In this document: in pieces, positions 37,401 through 50,961 of the stretch
Layout: every line of letters starts with the position of its first letter
How positions within the stretch are numbered: the first letter of the stretch is position 1
Assembly (NCBI GenBank): GCA_949987705.1
Contig: OX465286.1
Location: 16,877,676 to 16,941,675, forward strand
DNA: 64,000 nt
Direction: 5' to 3'
From: Thereva unica
Taxonomy: Eukaryota; Arthropoda; Insecta; Diptera; Therevidae
The notes under the pieces: generated by a model
Database searches by the model: none
What the model was told of the DNA's origin: nothing
The model's input: the letters and a program-made list of their open reading frames with translations, nothing else
Program-made: the position numbers and the translations under genes

Positions 37401-40384
37401 TTTGGTCGATTTCACGAAAGTGCTGGGATCTTAATGAATGGGGCCTCGTTAGAAAGGGCTTGCTCCCCCGAGTTCAACGCACAAAATTTGGTCCCAAAAT
37501 TCCAAGGGGTTCGGGAGTTATGGCCGCCTTTGTGAAAGGCCAAATGAGGGTGGCGAAACGCCCATTATCTCGGGAAATACTGGTCAGACCGGTGTGCGAT
37601 TGAATTCACAGACTCCCTGGGAGGTCCCTAACAATTTCCCATTCAAAAAAGGGCCGCTCCAAAAATGTCCCAAAACCGGAAATTTTGCAAAGGGGTACCC
37701 CTTGGGATATTTTTGGTCGATTTCACGAAAGTGCTGGGATCTTAATGAATGGGGCATCGTTGGAAAGGGCTCGCTCCCCCGAGTTCAACGCACAAAATTT
37801 GGTCCCAAAATTCCAAGGGGTTCGGGAGTTATGGCCGCCTTTGTGAAAGGCCAAATGAGGGTGGCGAAACGCCCATTATCTCGGGAAATACTGGTCAGAC
37901 CGGTGTGCGACTGAATTCACAGACTCCCTGGGAGGTCCCTAACAATTTCCCATTCAAAAAAAAAGCCGCTCCAAAACTGTCCCAAAACCGGAAATTTTGC
38001 AAAGGGGTACCCCTTGGGATATTTTTGGTCGATTTCACGAAAGTGCTGGGATCTTAATGAATGGGGCCTCGTTAGAAAGGGCTTGCTCCCCCGAGTTCAA
38101 CGCACAAAATTTGGTACCAAAATTCCAAGGGGTTCGGGAGTTATGGCCGCCTTTGTGAATGGCCAAATGAGGGTGGCGAAATGCCCATTATCTCGGGAAA
38201 TACTGGTCAGACCGGTGTGCGATTGAATTCACAGACTCCCTGGGAGGTCCCTAACAATTTCCCATTCAAAAAAGGGCCGCTACAAAAATGTCCCAAAACC
38301 GGAAATTTTGCAAAGGGGTACCCCTTGGGATATTTTTGGTCGATTTCACGAAAGTGCTGGGATCTTAATGAATGGGGCATCGTTGGAAAGGGCTCGCTCC
38401 CCCGAGTTCAACGCACAAAATTTGGTCCCAAAATTCCAAGGGGTTCGGGAGTTATGGCCGCCTTTGTGAAAGGCCAAATGAGGGTGGCGAAACGCCCATT
38501 ATCTCGGGAAATACTGGTCAGACCGGTGTGCGACTGAATTCACAGACTCCCTGGGAGGTCCCTAACAATTTCCCATTCAAAAAAGGGCCGCTCCAAAAAT
38601 GTCCCAAAACCGGAAATTTTGCAAAGGGGTACCCCTTGGGATATTTTTGGTCGATTTCACGAAAGTGCTGGGATCTTAATGAATGGGGCCTCGTTAGAAA
38701 GGGCTTGCTCCCCCGAGTTCAACGCACAAAATTTGGTACCAAAATTCCAAGGGGTTCTGGAGTTATGGCCGCCTTTGTGAATGGCCAAATGAGGGTGGCG
38801 AAATGCCCATTATCTCGGGAAATACTGGTCAGACCGGTGTGCGATTGAATTCACAGACTCCCTGGGAGGTCCCTAACAATTTCCCATTCAAAAAAGGGCC
38901 GCTCCAAAAATGTCCCAAAACCGGAAATTTTGCAAAGGGGTACCCCTTGGGATATTTTTGGTCGATTTCACGAAAGTGCTGGGATCTTAATGAATGGGGC
39001 ATCGTTGGAAAGGGCTCGTTCCCCCGAGTTCAACGCACAAAATTTGGTCCCAAAATTCCAAGGGGTTCGGGAGTTATGGCCGCCTTTGTGAAAGGCCAAA
39101 TGAGGGTGGCGAAACGCCCATTATCTCGGGAAATACTGGTCACACCGGTGTGCGACTGAATTCACAGACTCCCTGGGAGGTCCCTAACAATTTCCCATTC
39201 AAAAAAGGGCCGCTCCAAAAATGTCCCAAAACCGGAAATTTTGCAAAGGGGTACCCCTTGGGATATTTTTGGTCGATTTCACGAAAGTGCTGGGATCTTA
39301 ATGAATGGGGCATCGTTGGAAAGGGCTCGCTCCCCCGAGTTCAACGCACAAAATTTGGTCCCAAAATTCCAAGGGGTTCGGGAGTTATGGCCGCCTTTGT
39401 GAATGGCCAAATGAGGGTGGCGAAACGCCCATTATCTCGGGAAATACTGGTCAGACCGGTGTGCGATTGAATTCACAGACTCCCTGGGAGGTCCCTAACA
39501 ATTTCCCATTCAAAAAAGGGCCGCTCCAAAAATGTCCCAAAACCGGAAATTTTGCAAAGGGGTACCCCTTGGGATATTTTTGGTCGATTTCACGAAAGTG
39601 CTGGGATCTTAATGAATGGGGCCTCGTTAGAAAGGGCTTGCTCCCCCGAGTTCAACGCACAAAATTTGGTCCCAAAATTCCAAGGGGTTCGGGAGTTATG
39701 GCCGCCTTTGTGAAAGGCCAAATGAGGGTGGCGAAACGCCCATTATCTCGGGAAATACTGGTCAGACCGATGTGCGACTGAATTCACAGACTCCCTGGGA
39801 GGTCCCTAACAATTTCCCATTCAAAAAAGGGCCGCTCCAAAAATGTCCCAAAACCGGAAATTTTGCAAAGGGGTACCCCTTGGGATATTTTTGGTCGATT
39901 TCACGAAAGTGCTGGGATCTTAATGATTGGGGCATCGTTGGAAAGGGCTCGCTCCCCCGAGTTCAACGCACAAAATTTGGTCCCAAAATTCCGAGGGGTT
40001 CGGGAGTTATGGCCGCCTTTGTGAATGGCCAAATGAGGGTGGCGAAACGCCCATTATCTCGGGAAATACTGGTCAGACCGGTGTGCGATTGAATTCACAG
40101 ACTCCCTGGGAGGTCCCTAACAATTTCCCATTCAAAAAAGGGCCGCTCCAAAACTGTCCCAAAACCGGAAATTTTGCAAAGGGGTACCCCTTGGGATATT
40201 TTTGGTCGATTTCACGAAAGTGCTGGGATCTTAATGAATGGGGGCATCGTTGGAAAGGGCTCGCTCTCCCGAGTTCAACGCACAAAATTTGGTCCCAAAA
40301 TTCCAAGGGGTTCGGGAGTTATGGCCGCCTTTGTGAATGGCCAAATGAGGGTGGCGAAACGCCCATTATCTCGGGAAATACTGG

Positions 40385-43300
40385 TCAGACCGGTGTGCGA
40401 TTGAATTCACAGACTTCCTGGGAGGTCCCTAACAATTTCCCATTCAAAAAAGGGCCGCTCCAAAAATGTCCCAAAACCGGAAATTTTGCAAAGGGGTACC
40501 CCATGGGATATTTTTGGTCGATTTCACGAAAGTGCTGGGATCTTAATGAATGGGGCATCGTTGGAAAGGGCTCGCTCCCCCCGAGTTCAACGCACAAAAT
40601 TTGGTCCCAAAATTCCGAGGGGTTCGGGAGTTATGGCCGCCTTTGTGAATGGCCAAATGAGGGTGGCGAAACGCCCATTATCTCGGGAAATACTGGTCAG
40701 ACCGGTGTGCGATTGAATTCACAGACTCCCTGGGAGGTCCCTAACAATTTCCCATTCAAAAAAGGGCCGCTCCAAAACTGTCCCAAAAGCGGAAATTTTG
40801 CAAAGGGGTACCCCTTGGGATATTTTTGGTCGATTTCACGAAAGTGCTGGGATCTTAATGAATGGGGCATCGTTGGAAAGGGCTCGCTCCCCCGAGCTCA
40901 ACGCACAAAATTTGGTCCCAAAATTCCAAGGGGTTCGGGAGTTATGGCCGCCTTTGTGAAAGGCCAAATGAGGGTGGCGAAACGCCCATTATCTCGGGAA
41001 ATACTGGTCAGACCGGTGTGCGACTGAATTCACAGACTCCCTGGGAGGTCCCTAACAATTTCCCATTCAAAAAAGGGCCGCTCCAAAAATGTCCCAAAAC
41101 CGGAAATTTTGCAAAGGGGTACCCCTTGGGATATTTTTGGTCGATTTCACGAAAGTGCTGGGATCTTAATGAATGGGGCATCGTTGGAAAGGGCTCGCTC
41201 CCCCGAGTTCAACGCACAAAATTTGGTCCCAAAATTCCGAGGGGTTCGGGAGTTATGGCCGCCTTTGTGAATGGCCAAATGAGGGTGGCGAAACGCCCAT
41301 TATCTCGGGAAATACTGGTCAGACCGGTGTGCGATTGAATTCACAGACTCCCTGGGAGGTCCCTAACAATTTCCCATTCAAAAAAGGGCCGCTCCAAAAC
41401 TGTCCCAAAACCGGAAATTTTGCAAAGGGGTACCCCTTGGGATATTTTTGGTCGATTTCACGAAAGTGCTGGGATCTTAATGAATGGGGCATCGTTGGAA
41501 AGGGCTCGCTCTCCCGAGTTCAACGCACAAAATTTGGTCCCAAAATTCCAAGGGCTTCGGGAGTTATGGCCGCCTTTGTGAATGGCCAAATGAGGGTGGC
41601 GAAACGCCCATTATCTCGGGAAATACTGGTCAGACCGGTGTGCGATTGAATTCACAGACTCCCTGGGAGGTCCCTAACAATTTCCCATTCAAAAAAGGGC
41701 CGCTCCAAAAATGTCCCAAAACCGGAAATTTTGCAAAGGGGTACCCCTTGGGATATTTTTGGTCGATTTCACGAAAGTAATGGGATCTTAATGAATGGGG
41801 CCTCGTTAGAAAGGGCTTGCTCCCCCGAGTTCAACGCACAAAATTTGGTACCAAAATTCCAAGGGGTTCGGGAGTTATGGCCGCCTTTGTGAATGGCCAA
41901 ATGAGGGTGGCGAAATGCCCATTATCTCGGGAAATACTGGTCAGACCGGTGTGCGATTGAATTCACAGACTCCCTGGGAGGTCCCTAACAATTTCCCATT
42001 CAAAAAAGGGCCGCTCCAAAAATGTCCCAAAACCGGAAATTTTGCAAAGGGGTACCCCTTGGGATATTTTTGGTCGATTTCACGAAAGTGCTGGGATCTT
42101 AATGAATGGGGCCTCGTTAGAAAGGGCTTGCTCCCCCGAGTTCAACGCACAAAATTTGGTCCCAAAATTCCAAGGGGTTCGGGAGTTATGGCCGCCTTTG
42201 TGAATGGCCAAATGAGGGTGGCGAAATGCCCATTATCTCGGGAAATACTGGTCAGACCGGTGTGCGATTGAATTCACAGACTCCCTGGGAGGTCCCTAAC
42301 AATTTCCCATTCAAAAAAGGGCCGCTCCAAAAATGTCCCAAAACCGGAAATTTTGCAAAGGGGTACCCCATGGGATATTTTTGGTCGATTTCACGAAAGT
42401 GCTGGGATCTTAATGAATGGGGCATCGTTGGAAAGGGCTCGCTCCCCCGAGTTCAACGCACAAAATTTGGTCCCAAAATTCCAAGGGGTTCGGGAGTTAT
42501 GGCCGCCTTTGTGAATGGCCAAATGAGGGTGGCGAAATGCCCATTATCTCGGGAAATACTGGTCAGACCGGTGTGCGATTGAATTCACAGACTCCCTGGG
42601 AGGTCCCTAACAATTTCCCATTCAAAAAAGGGCCGCTCCAAAAATGTCCCAAAACCGGAAATTTTGCAAAGGGGTACCCCATGGGATATTTTAGGTCGAT
42701 TTCACGAAAGTGCTGGGATCTTAATGAATGGGGCATCGTTGGAAAGGGCTCGCTCCCCCGAGTTCAATGCACAAAATTTGGTCCCAAAATTCCGAGGGGT
42801 TCGGGAGTTATGGCCGCCTTTGTGAATGGCCAAATGAGGGTGGCGAAACGCCCATTATCTCGGGAAATACTGGTCAGACCGGTGTGCGATTGAATTCACA
42901 GACTCCCTGGGAGGTCCCTAACAATTTCCCATTCAAAAAAGGGCCGCTCCAAAAATGTCCCAAAACCGGAAATTTTGCAAAGGGGTACCCCTTGGGATAT
43001 TTTTGGTCGATTTCACGAAAGTGCTGGGATCTTAATGAATGGGGCCTCGTTAGAAAGGGCTTGCTCCCCCGAGTTCAACGCACAAAATTTGGTCCCAAAA
43101 TTCCAAGGGGTTCGGGAGTTATGGCCGCCTTTGTGAATGGCCAAATGAGGGTGGCGAAATGCCCATTATCTCGGGAAATACTGGTCAGACCGGTGTGCGA
43201 TTGAATTCACAGACTCCCTGGGAGGTCCCTAACAATTTCCCATTCAAAAAAGGGCCGCTCCAAAAATGTCCCAAAACCGGAAATTTTGCAAAGGGGTACC

Positions 43301-46300
43301 CCATGGGATATTTTTGGTCGATTTCACGAAAGTGCTGGGATCTTAATGAATGGGGCATCGTTGGAAAGGGCTCGCTCCCCCCGAGTTCAACGCACAAAAT
43401 TTGGTCCCAAAATTCCGAGGGGTTCGGGAGTTATGGCCGCCTTTGTGAATGGCCAAATGAGGGTGGCGAAACGCCCATTATCTCGGGAAATACTGGTCAG
43501 ACCGGTGTGCGATTGAATTCACAGACTCCCTGGGAGGTCCCTAACAATTTCCCATTCAAAAAAGGGCCGCTCCAAAACTGTCCCAAAAGCGGAAATTTTG
43601 CAAAGGGGTACCCCTTGGGATATTTTTGGTCGATTTCACGAAAGTGCTGGGATCTTAATGAATGGGGCATCGTTGGAAAGGGCTCGCTCCCCCGAGCTCA
43701 ACGCACAAAATTTGGTCCCAAAATTCCAAGGGGTTCGGGAGTTATGGCCGCCTTTGTGAAAGGCCAAATGAGGGTGGCGAAACGCCCATTATCTCGGGAA
43801 ATACTGGTCAGACCGGTGTGCGACTGAATTCACAGACTCCCTGGGAGGTCCCTAACAATTTCCCATTCAAAAAAGGGCCGCTCCAAAAATGTCCCAAAAC
43901 CGGAAATTTTGCAAAGGGGTACCCCTTGGGATATTTTTGGTCGATTTCACGAAAGTGCTGGGATCTTAATGAATGGGGCATCGTTGGAAAGGGCTCGCTC
44001 CCCCGAGTTCAACGCACAAAATTTGGTCCCAAAATTCCGAGGGGTTCGGGAGTTATGGCCGCCTTTGTGAATGGCCAAATGAGGGTGGCGAAACGCCCAT
44101 TATCTCGGGAAATACTGGTCAGACCGGTGTGCGATTGAATTCACAGACTCCCTGGGAGGTCCCTAACAATTTCCCATTCAAAAAAGGGCCGCTCCAAAAC
44201 TGTCCCAAAACCGGAAATTTTGCAAAGGGGTACCCCTTGGGATATTTTTGGTCGATTTCACGAAAGTGCTGGGATCTTAATGAATGGGGCATCGTTGGAA
44301 AGGGCTCGCTCTCCCGAGTTCAACGCACAAAATTTGGTCCCAAAATTCCAAGGGCTTCGGGAGTTATGGCCGCCTTTGTGAATGGCCAAATGAGGGTGGC
44401 GAAACGCCCATTATCTCGGGAAATACTGGTCAGACCGGTGTGCGATTGAATTCACAGACTCCCTGGGAGGTCCCTAACAATTTCCCATTCAAAAAAGGGC
44501 CGCTCCAAAAATGTCCCAAAACCGGAAATTTTGCAAAGGGGTACCCCTTGGGATATTTTTGGTCGATTTCACGAAAGTAATGGGATCTTAATGAATGGGG
44601 CCTCGTTAGAAAGGGCTTGCTCCCCCGAGTTCAACGCACAAAATTTGGTACCAAAATTCCAAGGGGTTCGGGAGTTATGGCCGCCTTTGTGAATGGCCAA
44701 ATGAGGGTGGCGAAATGCCCATTATCTCGGGAAATACTGGTCAGACCGGTGTGCGATTGAATTCACAGACTCCCTGGGAGGTCCCTAACAATTTCCCATT
44801 CAAAAAAGGGCCGCTCCAAAAATGTCCCAAAACCGGAAATTTTGCAAAGGGGTACCCCTTGGGATATTTTTGGTCGATTTCACGAAAGTGCTGGGATCTT
44901 AATGAATGGGGCCTCGTTAGAAAGGGCTTGCTCCCCCGAGTTCAACGCACAAAATTTGGTCCCAAAATTCCAAGGGGTTCGGGAGTTATGGCCGCCTTTG
45001 TGAATGGCCAAATGAGGGTGGCGAAATGCCCATTATCTCGGGAAATACTGGTCAGACCGGTGTGCGATTGAATTCACAGACTCCCTGGGAGGTCCCTAAC
45101 AATTTCCCATTCAAAAAAGGGCCGCTCCAAAAATGTCCCAAAACCGGAAATTTTGCAAAGGCGTACCCCTTGGGATATTTTTGGTCGATTTCACGAAAGT
45201 GCTGGGATCTTAATGAATGGGGCATCGTTGGAAAGGGCTCGCTCCCCCGAGTTCAACGTACAAAATTTGGTCCCAAAATTCCAAGGGGTTCGGGAGTTAT
45301 GGCCGCCTTTGTGAATGGCCAAATGAGGGTGGCGAAACGCCCATTATCTCGGGAAATACTGGTCAGACCGGTGTGCGATTGAATTCACAGACTCCCTGGG
45401 AGGTCCCTAACAATTTCCCATTCAAAAAAGGGCCGCTCCAAAAATGTCCCAAAACCGGAAATTTTGCAAAGGGGTACGTACCCCTTGGGATATTTTTGGT
45501 CGATTTCACGAAAGTGCTGGGATCTTAATGAATGGGGCATCGTTGGAAAGGGCTCGCTCCCCCGAGTTCAACGCACAAAATTTGGTCCCAAAATTCCAAG
45601 GGGTTCGGGAGTTATGGCCGCCTTTGTGAATGGCCAAATGAGGGTGGCGAAACGCCCATTATCTCGGGAAATACTGGTCAGACCGGTGTGCGATTGAATT
45701 CACAGACTCCCTGGGAGGTCCCTAACAATTTCCCATTCAAAAAAGGGCCGCTCCAAAAATGTCCCAAAACCGGAAATTTTGCAAAGGGGTACCCCTTGGG
45801 ATATTTTTGGTCGATTTCACGAAAGTGCTGGGATCTTAATGAATGGGGCATCGTTGGAAAGGGCTCGCTCCCCCGAGTTCAACGCACAAAATTTGGTCCC
45901 AAAATTCCGAGGGGTTCGGGAGTTATGGCCGCCTTTGTGAATGGCCAAATGAGGGTGGCGAAACGCCCATTATCTCGGGAAATACTGGGTCAGACCGGTG
46001 TGCGATTGAATTCACAGACTCCCTGGGAGGTCCCTAACAATTTCCCATTCAAAAAAAAGCCGCTCCAAAACTGTCCCAAAACCGGAAATTTTGCAAAGGG
46101 GTACCCCATGGGATATTTTTGGTCGATTTCACGAAAGTGCTGGGATCTTAATGAATGGGGGCATCGTTGGAAAGGGCTCGCTCTCCCGAGTTCAACGCAC
46201 AAAATTTGGTCCCAAAATTCCAAGGGGTTCGGGAGTTATGGCCGCCTTTGTGAATGGCCAAATGAGGGTGGCGAAACGCCCATTATCTCGGGAAATACTG

Positions 46301-49300
46301 GTCAGACCGGTGTGCGATTGAATTCACAGACTTCCTGGGAGGTCCCTAACAATTTCCCATTCAAAAAAGGGCCGCTCCAAAAATGTCCCAAAACCGGAAA
46401 TTTTGCAAAGGGGTACCCCTTGGGATATTTTTGGTCGATTTCACGAAAGTGCTGGGATCTTAATGAATGGGGCCTCGTTAGAAAGGGCTTGCTCCCCCGA
46501 GTTCAACGCACAAAATTTGGTACCAAAATTCCAAGGGGTTCGGGAGTTATGGCCGCCTTTGTGAATGGCCAAATGAGGGTGGCGAAACGCCCATATAATA
46601 ATATCTCGGGAAATACTGGTCAGACCGGTGTGCGACTGAATTCACAGACTCCCTGGGAGGTCCCTAACAATTTCCCATTCAAAAAAGGGCCGCTCCAAAA
46701 ATGTCCCAAAACCGGAAATTTTGCAAAGGGGTACCCCTTGGGATATTTTTGGTCGATTTCACGAAAGTGCTGGGATCTTAATGAATGGGGCATCGTTGGA
46801 AAGGGCTCGCTCCCCCGAGTTCAACGCACAAAATTTGGTCCCAAAATTCCGAGGGGTTCGGGAGTTATGGCCGCCTTTGTGAATGGCCAAATGAGGGTGG
46901 CGAAACGCCCATTATCTCGGGAAATACTGGTCAGACCGGTGTGCGATTGAATTCACAGACTCCCTGGGAGGTCCCTAACAATTTCCCATTCAAAAAAGGG
47001 CCGCTCCAAAACTGTCCCAAAACCGGAAATTTTGCAAAGGGGTACCCCTTGGGATATTTTTGGTCGATTTCACGAAAGTGCTGGGATCTTAATGAATGGG
47101 GCATCGTTGGAAAGGGCTCGCTCTCCCGAGTTCAACGCACAAAATTTGGTCCCAAAATTCCAAGGGCTTCGGGAGTTATGGCCGCCTTTGTGAATGGCCA
47201 AATGAGGGTGGCGAAACGCCCATTATCTCGGGAAATACTGGTCAGACCGGTGTGCGATTGAATTCACAGACTCCCTGGGAGGTCCCTAACAATTTCCCAT
47301 TCAAAAAAGGGCCGCTCCAAAAATGTCCCAAAACCGGAAATTTTGCAAAGGGGTACCCCTTGGGATATTTTTGGTCGATTTCACGAAAGTAATGGGATCT
47401 TAATGAATGGGGCCTCGTTAGAAAGGGCTTGCTCCCCCGAGTTCAACGCACAAAATTTGGTACCAAAATTCCAAGGGGTTCGGGAGTTATGGCCGCCTTT
47501 GTGAATGGCCAAATGAGGGTGGCGAAATGCCCATTATCTCGGGAAATACTGGTCAGACCGGTGTGCGATTGAATTCACAGACTCCCTGGGAGGTCCCTAA
47601 CAATTTCCCATTCAAAAAAGGGCCGCTCCAAAAATGTCCCAAAACCGGAAATTTTGCAAAGGGGTACCCCTTGGGATATTTTTGGTCGATTTCACGAAAG
47701 TGCTGGGATCTTAATGAATGGGGCCTCGTTAGAAAGGGCTTGCTCCCCCGAGTTCAACGCACAAAATTTGGTCCCAAAATTCCAAGGGGTTCGGGAGTTA
47801 TGGCCGCCTTTGTGAATGGCCAAATGAGGGTGGCGAAATGCCCATTATCTCGGGAAATACTGGTCAGACCGGTGTGCGATTGAATTCACAGACTCCCTGG
47901 GAGGTCCCTAACAATTTCCCATTCAAAAAAGGGCCGCTCCAAAAATGTCCCAAAACCGGAAATTTTGCAAAGGCGTACCCCTTGGGATATTTTTGGTCGA
48001 TTTCACGAAAGTGCTGGGATCTTAATGAATGGGGCATCGTTGGAAAGGGCTCGCTCCCCCGAGTTCAACGTACAAAATTTGGTCCCAAAATTCCAAGGGG
48101 TTCGGGAGTTATGGCCGCCTTTGTGAATGGCCAAATGAGGGTGGCGAAACGCCCATTATCTCGGGAAATACTGGTCAGACCGGTGTGCGATTGAATTCAC
48201 AGACTCCCTGGGAGGTCCCTAACAATTTCCCATTCAAAAAAGGGCCGCTCCAAAAATGTCCCAAAACCGGAAATTTTGCAAAGGGGTACGTACCCCTTGG
48301 GATATTTTTGGTCGATTTCACGAAAGTGCTGGGATCTTAATGAATGGGGCATCGTTGGAAAGGGCTCGCTCCCCCGAGTTCAACGCACAAAATTTGGTCC
48401 CAAAATTCCAAGGGGTTCGGGAGTTATGGCCGCCTTTGTGAATGGCCAAATGAGGGTGGCGAAACGCCCATTATCTCGGGAAATACTGGTCAGACCGGTG
48501 TGCGATTGAATTCACAGACTCCCTGGGAGGTCCCTAACAATTTCCCATTCAAAAAAGGGCCGCTCCAAAAATGTCCCAAAACCGGAAATTTTGCAAAGGG
48601 GTACCCCTTGGGATATTTTTGGTCGATTTCACGAAAGTGCTGGGATCTTAATGAATGGGGCATCGTTGGAAAGGGCTCGCTCCCCCGAGTTCAACGCACA
48701 AAATTTGGTCCCAAAATTCCGAGGGGTTCGGGAGTTATGGCCGCCTTTGTGAATGGCCAAATGAGGGTGGCGAAACGCCCATTATCTCGGGAAATACTGG
48801 GTCAGACCGGTGTGCGATTGAATTCACAGACTCCCTGGGAGGTCCCTAACAATTTCCCATTCAAAAAAAAGCCGCTCCAAAACTGTCCCAAAACCGGAAA
48901 TTTTGCAAAGGGGTACCCCATGGGATATTTTTGGTCGATTTCACGAAAGTGCTGGGATCTTAATGAATGGGGGCATCGTTGGAAAGGGCTCGCTCTCCCG
49001 AGTTCAACGCACAAAATTTGGTCCCAAAATTCCAAGGGGTTCGGGAGTTATGGCCGCCTTTGTGAATGGCCAAATGAGGGTGGCGAAACGCCCATTATCT
49101 CGGGAAATACTGGTCAGACCGGTGTGCGATTGAATTCACAGACTCCCTGGGAGGTCCCTAACAATTTCCCATTCAAAAAAGGGCCGCTCCAAAAATGTCC
49201 CAAAACCGGAAATTTTGCAAAGGCGTACCCCTTGGGATATTTTTGGTCGATTTCACGAAAGTGCTGGGATCTTAATGAATGGGGCATCGTTGGAAAGGGC

Positions 49301-49740
49301 TCGCTCCCCCGAGTTCAACGTACAAAATTTGGTCCCAAAATTCCAAGGGGTTCGGGAGTTATGGCCGCCTTTGTGAATGGCCAAATGAGGGTGGCGAAAC
49401 GCCCATTATCTCGGGAAATACTGGTCAGACCGGTGTGCGATTGAATTCACAGACTTCCTGGGAGGTCCCTAACAATTTCCCATTCAAAAAAGGGCCGCTC
49501 CAAAAATGTCCCAAAACCGGAAATTTTGCAAAGGGGTACCCCTTGGGATATTTTTGGTCGATTTCACGAAAGTGCTGGGATCTTAATGAATGGGGCCTCG
49601 TTAGAAAGGGCTTGCTCCCCCGAGTTCAACGCACAAAATTTGGTACCAAAATTCCAAGGGGTTCGGGAGTTATGGCCGCCTTTGTGAATGGCCAAATGAG
49701 GGTGGCGAAACGCCCATATAATAATATCTCGGGAAATACT
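40385..49740. repeat. Nine-monomer higher-order repeat, period about 2.8 kb
   Basis: The private variant CGAAAGTAATGGGATC recurs at about 41775, 44575 and 47387, shifts of 2800 and 2812 bp. The variants CCCCATGGGAT (40500 and 43300), AGCTCAACGCAC and the extended palindrome GGGGTACGTACCCC (45471 and 48283) follow the same steps. A 9-bp insertion, CCATATAATAATATC, appears at 46591 and 49714, 3123 bp apart, so the last copy gained one extra monomer. Confidence 0.85.
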
Positions 49741-50961
49741 GGTCAGACCGGTGTGCGATTGAATTCACAGACTCCCTGGGAGGTCCCTAACAATTTCCCA
49801 TTCAAAAAAGGGCCGCTCCAAAACTGTCCCAAAACCGGAAATTTTGCAAAGGGATACCCCTTGGGATATTTTTGGTCGATTTCACGAAAGTGCTGGGATC
49901 TTAATGAATGGGGCATCGTTGGAAAGGGCTCGCTCCCCCGAGTTCAACGCACAAAATTTGGTCCCAAAATTCCAAGGGGTTCGGGAGTTATGGCCGCCTT
50001 TGTGAATGGCCAAATGAGGGTGGCGAAATGCCCATTATCTCGGGAAATACTGGTCAGACCGGTGTGCGATTGAATTCACAGACTCCCTGGGAGGTCCCTA
50101 ACAATTTCCCATTCAAAAAAGGGCCGCTCCAAAAATGTCCCAAAACCGGAAATTTTGCAAAGGGGTACCCCTTGGGATATTTTTGGTCGATTTCACGAAA
50201 GTGCTGGGATCTTAATGAATGGGGCATCGTTGGAAAGGGCTCGCTCTCCCGAGTTCAACGCACAAAATTTGGTCCCAAAATTCCAAGGGGTTCGGTAGTT
50301 ATGGCCGCCTTTGTGAATGGCCAAATGAGGGTGGCGAAATGCCCATTATCTCGGGAAATACTGGGTCAGACCGGTGTGCGATTGAATTCACAGACTCCCT
50401 GGGAGGTCCCTAACAATTTCCCATTCAAAAAAGGGCCGCTCCAAAAATATCCCAAAACCGGAAATTTTGCAAAGGGGTACCCCTTGGGATATTTTTGGTC
50501 GATTTCACGAAAGTGCTGGGATCTTAATGAATGGGGCATCGTTGGAAAGGGCTCGCTCTCCCGAGTTCAACGCACAAAATTTGGTCCCAAAATTCCAAGG
50601 GGTTCGATAGTTATGGCCGCCTTTGTGAATGGCCAAATGAGGGTGGCGAAATGCCCATTATCTCGGGAAATACTGGTCAGACCGGTGTGCGATTGAATTC
50701 ACAGACTCCCTGGGAGGTCCCTAACAATTTCCCATTCAAAAAAGGGCCGCTCCAAAAATATCCCAAAACCGGAAATTTTGCAAAGGGGTACCCCTTGGGA
50801 TATTTTTGGTCGATTTCACGAAAGTGCTGGGATCTTAATGAATGGGGCCTCGTTAGAAAGGGCTCGCTCCCCCGAGTTCAACGCACAAAATTTGGTCCCA
50901 AAATTCCAAGGGGTTCGGGAGTTATGGCCGCCTTTGTGAATGGCCAAATGAGGGTGGCGAA

